Origin: Flaveria trinervia
Lineage: Eukaryota; Streptophyta; Magnoliopsida; Asterales; Asteraceae
Assembly (NCBI GenBank): GCA_025506515.1
Contig: CM046451.1
Location: 70,313,430 to 70,377,429 of the forward strand
Reading direction: 5' to 3'
DNA: 64,000 nucleotides
Shown in pieces: positions 56,314 to 64,000 of this stretch. A model generated the notes under the pieces. It saw only the letters and a list, made by a program, of their open reading frames with translations. It searched no databases and was not told where the DNA came from. Within the stretch, counting starts at the first letter, position 1. Every line of letters starts with the position of its first letter. Made by a program: the position numbers and the translations under genes.

Positions 56314-59300
56314 TAAAAATCAAATGCTTTGGTGAACAATAAGCATATTTTTCATTTGAATCAACTTTGACTAGCTTCATCAAAATTTTCTCATGAATAT
56401 CTCTAGTGAAATGATAGCTTATGTCAATGTGCTTTGTCTTGGAGTGCTTCACAGGATTTTCTATAATGGATATAGCACTCTTGTTGTCAATGTGGATAGG
56501 AGTACTCATGAAGTTGAATCCATAGTCGACCATATGGTTTTGAATCCATTCCAGCTGAGCACAACAACTAACAACAACAATGTATTTAGCTTCAGCAATA
56601 GATGTTAAGACACATGATTGCTTTCTGCATTACCATGAGATGATCATTCTACTAAGAAATGGACATCCTCCTGATGTTGATTTCTTGTAGATGTTACAAC
56701 CACCAAAGTCACTATCAGTGTAGCCATAGAGACTAAAATTGTTGTTCGATCGTTACTAGAGACCTAGTTTAGGTGCTCTTTTGAGGTTTCTAAGAATTCT
56801 CCTGGTAGTAGCTATGTGAGACACCTTTGGAGTAGCCTGATATCTTGCACAGATACAAGTTGCAAACATAATATCAGGTCTACTTGTTATGAGATACATT
56901 AGAGATCCAATGATTGCCCTATACTGATGTTGATCAATATCCTCCCACTCAAAGTCTAGACAAGGTTGTGATTTCTAGGTATAGGAGTCTTTGATGGCTT
57001 ATAATCTTTCTTATCAAATCTCTCTAAGATGTCATTGAGATACTTAGATTGATTGATAAAGAACCCATCTTTCAACTGCTTTACTTGATTTATAAGCAAA
57101 AAGTCCATTTTTCCTATGGAGCTCATCTAAACTTATTCTTCATAGTGCTCTCAAAGTCTTTGCACATTTGGTCATTTGAGGAACCAAATATAACGTCATC
57201 AACATAAACTTGTATGAGCAAAATTTTTCCCATACTTTCTTATGAATAAAGTCTTGTAAATGGTACCTCTTGTGCAACAAGTTTTTAAGAGAAACTAAGA
57301 AATGTCTCATACCATAATCTAGGTGCCTGGTGCAGCCCATAGAGAGCTTTATCTAGTTTGCACACATAGTTAAGGTGTTATGGGTCTTCAAATACTTGAG
57401 TTTGACAAACATAGACTTCCCTATTTATATACCTATATAGTTATGCACACTTAACATCTAGCTGGTAGATAGTAACATAAGCATGAAAGATTCTTACTAC
57501 CTCAAGTCTTGCAACGGTGAAACAACATTAGTGTAATGAATTCTTTCCTCTTGAGTGTATGCTTGAACTACCAATTTTGCCTTGTTCTTGATTATTAAGC
57601 CTCTATCATCTCTCTTGTTCCTACAAACCTGTTTTGTGCCTCTTGGTACTTGACCAGATAGTAGTGGACATAGGTTCCCAATCTTTTGTCCTTTCAATTG
57701 AAGCAATTCCTCTTGCATTGATTCAACCCAACTACTATCTTTCAAGGCTTCTTCTACCTTCTTGGTCTCTATTTTAGATAGGAAGCATGAGTAAAGGCAA
57801 ACATTCCCAATGTGAGTTTGCCCCCTTGTTCTCACGCATTCAGAGACATCTCCGATAATGTTCTCAGCTGGATGGGTGTTATGAATCCTGAGCCTGGGGA
57901 TCATATCCAGTTGCATGGATAGATCTAGATTGGAAAAGTTTGGGTTAAGGTTTTGAACACATGGTCTAGCTGATGTTTCATGCTCATTCAATGAGGATTG
58001 ATTGAGTGAATGAGAAACAACATCAATATCATTTGGCTGTGAAGCAGCATCAATAGTTTCATGTTCCTTCAAAATACTACTTCCATAAGCTTGGGGTTGT
58101 GTGTTGTCACTAGAGGGGTTTGGAGGCTCACTCTATTGACAAATTTTGAAGCTCAAATGGTTCCTAAGATAGTTATGCTATCAGATCTATCAATTGTGGG
58201 AGCTTGATTTTCAACAACTCTTGTAGAGCATAAAAGAGGCCTGGGTAACTCAAATAGTTGATCACCATCAAAATCACTTTGAGTACATGTTCTAGCTGAA
58301 ACATTCTCACAAGAGGGTTTAAAATAGTTTGGAAACAATTCTAAATCAAAAATACGATATGGGCCATTCCCCCTAACACAAGGAGTGTGGTCACTAACAA
58401 CAATGTTGGATGATTCCTCAAATTATTGATTTTAATGTTATGCACTCTATAAGCAATAATGGTAGAGGAATATCCAACAAGATAGCATCATTCAACTTTT
58501 CAACAAATTTTGCCAAATATTCCTTTGTATTATGTATGGTACACCTGCTGCCAAAGAACCTAAGAAAACCGATGAACGGTGGCCTCTTGTTCTATAACTC
58601 TTAAGGGGTTTTTCATGTGGCGTAACCATAAGAACTCTCTTCTGCATATAGCATGCAGTGATGACTGCCTCTGCCCAAAATGTTTGAGGCAACTTTTATT
58701 AGCTAACATAGTTCGAGCAGCCTCAATAAGTGTCCTATTTCTCCTCTCAGCAACACCATATTGTCGAGGAGTTCTAGGAGCACTATATTGTCTAGCAATC
58801 CCTTTTGAGCAACAAAATCAGTCAATAACCTGATTCATAAACTCAATTCATTGATCACTTTTAAATATCTTAACCATGTGATCAATTTGATTCTCTAATT
58901 TAAGAATAAAAGATTTTAAAGTTTCAGCAGTTTTATCTTTAGTTCTTAAAAAGAATACCCATGTAAATCTAGTAAAAGCATCAACAATCAGAAGGCAATA
59001 TGATTTCCTTCAAATGCTCATTATACTTGTGGGACCGAATAGATACATGTGCAATAATTGTAATGGTGTGGTGATAGAGTTAACTTCTTTGGATTTTTGA
59101 GATGCTCTATGTTGCTTTCCTTTCAAACATTCAACATAGTTGTCTCTACAGAAAAATTCCATTTTAGGCACACTATGTAACTAGTAAATTTTAAGCAATT
59201 TATTCATGATTTTAAAACTAAAATGACACATATGTTTATGCCATAGAGTTGACTTATCACTATCTTATTTGGAAAGAAAGCATGATACTTCACCTAATGG

Positions 59301-59683
59301 GGAAGCATTGTTCATATCTAGCTTGTACATATCCCCTTTTCTGGGAGATCTAAGAAGCACCATTCCTAAGAATTATCATCCCAAGTTTGAGGATAATGCA
59401 CTCATGTTTTGTGAAAAGCATTTGGTGCTTTTGATCGCAGAATTGAGAAACAATTAAAATATTGTGTACAAACTTTTTTGAAAAAGTTTACTTTGTCGAC
59501 CGTTAACTTGTCATTGGATACACTTCCTGTGCCTGAAATGTATCCTCTGAACTCACCTCCAAATTGAACAATACCTCCATCAAAATGTTTAAATTGTTGA
59601 AAAAGATATCTATTCCCTGTCATGTGCCTGAACCATCCACTGTCTACAATCCACACATTGTTATTTTTGTCATGTGGATGTCC
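56314..59683 (-). pseudogene. pol: Element B pol, second copy
   Basis: Same domains and stops as 21053-24421. The protease WIVDSGWFRHMTGN continues further in one frame here (GGEFRGYISGTGSVSNDKL). The RT N-terminal part is open through VCRNKRDDRGLIIKNK and VVSPLQD at 57497-58072. YVDD lies near 57200. Confidence 0.83.
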
Positions 59684-61985
59684 CTGCACATAACGTGAGA
59701 AGTTACATATGATTGGAAACCTATGCCTTGTTCGTCTTGGGTTCTACCAATGAAGATTACATAATTAAACCAAAAGATATGGGAGAGGGTTCAATAGATT
59801 TCTATGAAGAAGAAGTTTGGGTTGCAGTATATTCTTTGATATTACATTCCGTCCGTTGCCTGATTAGTGTAGATGAGCCTGTTGAAGCTAGAGCAGCATG
59901 GCATTCTTCCAAAGCTTGTCTCTTTCGAAAGAAGCCTTCACCACCTTTCCTTCCAAAGCAGTGTTCTTCTCAAAAGGTTTCAAAGGAACTCTCTTATTCT
60001 TTTGAACTTTCTTTGGCTTAACTTCCAAAGCTATTTTCCCTTTGGAAGAGTGAATTTCTTTTGAAAGAAATTATTCTTCGGAAATAAGCTTTCCTTTCCC
60101 CATCACATGAACCATGTGATAAGGTCCAAATGTGAATCCCTCCTTGAAACCTTTCTTAGCCTTATTTGCATAATGTGTGCTTGCATAATCTTTAGACATA
60201 TGGTTTTGCAGAATACACATTATGCATCCAACGTAAATCCTTTGGGAATTTGAGGACTGTTGTTTCTTACTCTTCTTGTTGTCATCAACGGTCATTCCTT
60301 TTAACTTCTGATCATTCAGCAGGACAGGAGTGCTGGTACTATGCTCCTTTCCAATATTAGAGTTTCCAACCACCTGGAATGCGGCTGAAATGAACACTCC
60401 ATTTTGTTTTGGGTCTTATCTTAGCTTGAATTCAGCCACTTTCTTGGCGGTTTTTATGGCGGTCTTAGTCCTGTTTCTTCTGGCTTTGGTGGTTAAGGTT
60501 GATCATCACTAATGGATGTGCGCTGATTTACGTGGTTCTTCCCTATTATGGTCTCCATAATTGTGTCATGCTTCAAATAATGGGATAGTGGGTCAAAATA
60601 TGGAACCTCTTTCTCTTCAGTCCCACATCATGGTTGTCTAATAGACTCATAAGAATACAGTGGAGAAATTTCATTGGTTCCCAATCCACCTTTGTTTTAA
60701 TTACCGATATTTAAGTGGGAAGATGATGCAAGAATAGCTTGGACGGTTTGCTCTAAAATAGCATGCTTCTTTGCTTGAGCCTCAACTATTACTACTTGGG
60801 CTTGAGCCTCGGTCAGTTTCAAGATTAAATCATTGATTTGAGTCCGATAGTTTGTATGTTCATGTTTCAAAGAGGACAAAATTTCCTTTAACTTTTCAAT
60901 TTTCTTTTAATAGTAAAAGTTAGCCTTTTTAAAATCAGAATTTAGGATATTTAAAGACTTGATATCATATTTAATTTTAATATTGTAGTCTTAATACAAT
61001 TTAACTTTAGCAATGCAAGCTGGAGTACAAAGGTCTTCAAATGTCTTGTTGTCACCAGTTCCAGCCATCAATGCTTGAGCAGGGGTCACATCCTGTACCA
61101 TGAATGCGCTAGTCGACTTCTTCAGCCACAACAGTTGTATGTTGTTTAGTTGACTTCCTAATGGCTTTAGGTGTAACGGGATGTGCGGAGGCTTGATTGG
61201 TTCCCGGATTGGATTTGGAAGCCTTGCATGCCCTATCAAAATGGCCTAGCTGGTTATAGTTATAACATTTGGCCTTTGCTTTATCAAACCCAAACTTGCT
61301 GTTGGTTGGGTTTGGGGGAAATTGTCTTCTAGTTCTCTTAAAGAACTTCTTTGCCCTTTAAGTTAACAAATCCATTTGTTGGACAATGTCTATGCATTCC
61401 AAATCATCTAGGCTAATGCATTCTAGATCATCAAAACAAAATTGAAAATCACTAGAATATCCATTTCTCGAGACAAAAGAACAGCTGCCCTGTAAAGGAC
61501 TTGGCTTAGCCTATTGAGTTCTTGAGTCTCAGGGAATGTGATGTATGGCTTAAAAGAACAAGATGACTGCTTGGAGTATGTCAGGTACTGCTAAGGTTGA
61601 GGCGTTCTTGAGCCTTCAGCAACCATTAAAGCATTGCTAGTAGAAGGCTTGAGGATCTGCTCACCTCCTGGCCTCTCTTGTTCTACATCTCTACATGGTA
61701 TACATCGAGGATGCCATATAGTTCAGTCATGGAGAGGGAGTTCAGGTTTTTTGTCCACTTGATAGAGACATAGTAGAACGTCCACTCATTTGGTAATACA
61801 CTCATGCATTTTCTTGAGAGATCTCTTAATTCAAGAGTTATTCCCGCATATTGAAGGGAGGAAATAAGATCCATACAACTAAAGTATTGCTGGCTAAGGG
61901 TCTCTCCAGCAATATAAGCGAAATTCTCAAAGTGTTGCTTCATAGAATATTTCTTGGAGTCATTTGTGCTAGAGTACATCCGGGT
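59684..61985 (-). pseudogene. gag: Element B gag, second copy
   Basis: Identical lesions to 24422-26723: CYNYNQLGHFDRAC with the second Cys replaced, KA-stop-VSNHM-stop at the end, and the N-terminus removed by element D at 61986. It includes the TTCCAAAG/CTTTGGAAG cluster (about 59902-60092). Confidence 0.75.
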
Positions 61986-64000
61986 TGTTGATACACATAT
62001 GTACCTAGATCCTGATTTCAATGTAATATGTCTTAAATGTCTTGCACTTATGTAATATTGGGTACCTAATGAAATGATAATGTTTGGTTGTGATTTATAA
62101 TGTTTAATATTTCACTAATGAGTTGGGTAATGCATATTGACTAGATTATATAGGTTTGTGATGTTTGAATTGATATATATAATGTTATAATAACGAATAT
62201 AGTCAAACTTTGGTTAAGTGAAGTTCACATGCGACCATGCGCCCAAACAGTGGTCATGCGTCCGAATGGCCATGCGACTGAGTGTCCATGCGCCTAAATA
62301 GTCCATACGTCTGAACAACTTCATGCGACTAACTCAGTCGCACGACTGAACACTCAGTCGCACGACTGAACACTCAGTCGCGCGAATGGAACAACCGCAT
62401 GGCACAATTGCACGAATGAACCATGCTAATGGTTCAGTCGCCCGAATGAGGAACCCTAACCTATCAATACCACTTAATTCGTGAAAAAGAAAGGAATTCA
62501 ATCCACTTCGACTCTAGACGTACCTAATCGAATCTTGACGTTAGATTCAATATATTATTGTGTCTACATGCGTTCTCACTCATTGGATCGCCAATCAAAT
62601 AGGATTCCGCACTATTCGGTTTGGTTTAACATGTTAATCAGTTGGTGTTTCGTTCAAATACCAGATCCTAACAAGTGGTGTCAGAGAATTGGCTCTTGAT
62701 TACGTGTTGATTCAACATTTTTTATACAAAAATTGTGTTTTTGCATCAAAAACGCAATTTTTTTGTGTCTAACGGAGTCTTAGATGTTTCCTGACCTTCA
62801 AGTTTAGTTTTTCTGGCATACGGCGATTAGGGTTGCTAAAATTCGAGTTTTTATGGCCAAAACACGTTTAACCTACGAGTTATCAAACATCAGCAAGTTC
62901 AGTCGCACGATTGGCTCAATCGCACAACTGAGTTGATTTGCATTCTCCAACCGTACGATTGGACTCATTCGTACCCTCATTCGTACGTCTGAGACCCCAT
63001 TCAGACTGTTCAATGGCATTAGTTCATTTGGCCGACTGACTCATCCGCATTTTTTCAGTCGCACGATTGAACCATCCACATTTGTTCCATCGCCCGAATA
63101 AGCACAATCGCATACCTTCATTCGCATACATGAGCAGTTTGTTTAATAGTAAAGTTAAGTGAAATGGAGGATCAGTTTTCAACATACATAGCAAGTAGAG
63201 ATACTCGTATTCAGAATCTACTGTTGTTGGAGAACGAAGTGAGAATTCACAATAAACCCCCGAAGCTTATCACATTAGATGACTACCCACAATGGAAGTA
63301 ACACTTTGAAATCTACTTAAATGGAGTAGATACAAATCTGTCGGAGGTAATAGAGTCGGGGTACAGCATGCCCGTAGGAGCAGATGGAGTTAAACTTACT
63401 CTAAGTGAGATGTCGGATGCTCAGAAGGTGAAACACAACGCTGAGAAGAAAGTATACGCGTTTCGCACTCAGTCTATTCCGAAGGATATCTTCTATCAGT
63501 ATTCAGAGTATACTCAAGCAAAGAAACTATGGGATGCGTTGGAGAAGAGGTATGATGGAAATGCCTCACTCAAGGCCATTAAGGCCAAAGCTTTGAAGAA
63601 GAAGTTTGACAACTTCTCTTCAATGGGAAAGGTACGCCTGGATGATGTGATCGACAGATTCTACCACTTGATGAGTGAGATGCACACTCATGGAGTACCT
63701 ACGTCGATGGAGGATAAGGTATCCAACTTTGTTCACGGACTACCAGAGAAATGGGCTTCCTTCATTTCAAATCCTAGACAGAATCGAATGCTCTCGTAGT
63801 TATACATAAATGACTTCATTTTAAACTGAGGGAAGAGGAGCTTAGGATGAAGTACAGAGCCCAAAAGACCAACTACGATCAGAATCCTGCACTCTACAAT
63901 GCAACTCCTCCGGTCAAGACATCTGGAGCACCACTGCAAACTACCTTTGTCTCAAGTGCAGCAATTCCAGCACAACCGTCAACTTCAGGGTCCGAAACGT
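61986..64000 (+). mobile_element. Element D, second copy, running off the window
   Basis: LTR 61986-62673 (688 bp, preceded by CGGGT), leader 62674-63163 with the TCAGTCGCACGATTG array, and gag from ATG 63164 with the same TAA (63299-63301) and open capsid stretch 63368-63799. The window ends inside gag, well before the candidate gag-pol intron. Confidence 0.85.
63164..64000 (+). pseudogene. gag: Element D gag, second copy, partial
   Basis: Opens MEDQF. Early TAA after YPQWK, capsid core KLWDALEKRYDGN, IDRFYHLMSEM and LPEKWASF, a stop after NRMLS, then LRMKYRAQKTNYDQNP near 63847. Base-for-base the same as the first copy as far as I compared. Confidence 0.8.

Larger units (their letters stand above)
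50188..61985 (-). mobile_element. Element B, second assembly copy
   Basis: Counterpart of 14977-26723, with the same decay lesions, the same solo LTR and the same truncation by element D at 61985/61986. Confidence 0.82.
35676..64000 (+). repeat. Second copy of 401-28739 (28.3 kb), probable assembly duplicate
   Basis: Collinear throughout with 401-28739, with an offset drifting from about 35275 to 35261. All nested junctions, target duplications and the solo LTR recur. From about 53060 to the end the two copies differ, where I compared them, essentially only by single-base homopolymer indels (18787 and 18802, 20925, 21068, 21704, 27752 and similar). The first 17.4 kb has more indels and some substitutions. 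It most likely represents the other haplotype or an unmerged overlapping contig. Confidence 0.88.

Noticed and set aside
35676..64000. A true tandem segmental duplication
   Set aside because: The exact 100-N join, the contig start in mid-gag and the near-zero substitution rate over 11 kb favour an assembly duplicate; depth data could reverse this.
1..64000. Host protein-coding or tRNA genes
   Set aside because: Every substantial open frame is a retroelement domain, its antisense, or repeat-derived; no other gene or cloverleaf candidate stood out by eye.

Overview
This is plant nuclear DNA made almost entirely of nested Ty1/copia LTR retrotransposons. No host gene, rRNA, tRNA or CRISPR array is visible. 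Primer sites complementary to initiator tRNA-Met, purine tracts of the AGGGGGAGT type, the Pro-IN-RT-RNase H order, and a long third ORF after pol point to the SIRE/Maximus branch. The third ORF's N-terminal pattern (F..I..FL..S, NP..Y, EFW, then NFS and YPRF) resembles proteins I remember from Asteraceae genomes, so a composite-family plant is my best guess. That host guess rests on recall, not on a search.

Layout of the first contig (1-35575). Element C lies on the minus strand: its partial gag is at 1-1304 and its 5' LTR at 14262-14976. Element A (plus, 1600-14060, LTRs about 0.89 kb) is inserted into C's leader with a perfect 5-bp target duplication, TGAAC. It carries gag, pol and a third ORF of about 3.5 kb. 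Element B (minus, 14977-26723) is old and decayed. It has its 3' LTR, a third ORF split by a 466-bp solo LTR (16712-17177), pol, and a gag cut off by element D. Element D (plus, from 26724) belongs to the same family as C. Its gag-pol is dead, with protease and reverse transcriptase active-site residues replaced, and it runs into a gap of exactly 100 N (35576-35675).

The second contig (35676-64000) repeats 401-28739 element for element, including every nested insertion, target duplication and truncation point. The differences are mainly one-base indels, and in the last 11 kb I saw almost nothing else. This looks like an assembly duplicate (haplotig or overlapping contig) from noisy long reads rather than a biological duplication. 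Many frameshifts in element A differ between the two copies and are probably sequencing errors.

Two themes go beyond routine annotation. First, families A, B and D all have a gag stop followed within about 25 nt by a splice-acceptor-like sequence 27-30 nt upstream of the protease WxVDSG codons. In A and D a donor-like CAG|GT about 1.3 kb upstream, in phase 0, would join gag to pol in frame and skip a coiled-coil/second-zinc-knuckle module. Second, each family carries its own degenerate palindromic motif array both in its LTR and in an internal noncoding spacer. In A the internal array sits just upstream of a TATA box and pyrimidine-rich leader in front of the third ORF, which suggests a separate promoter for that ORF.
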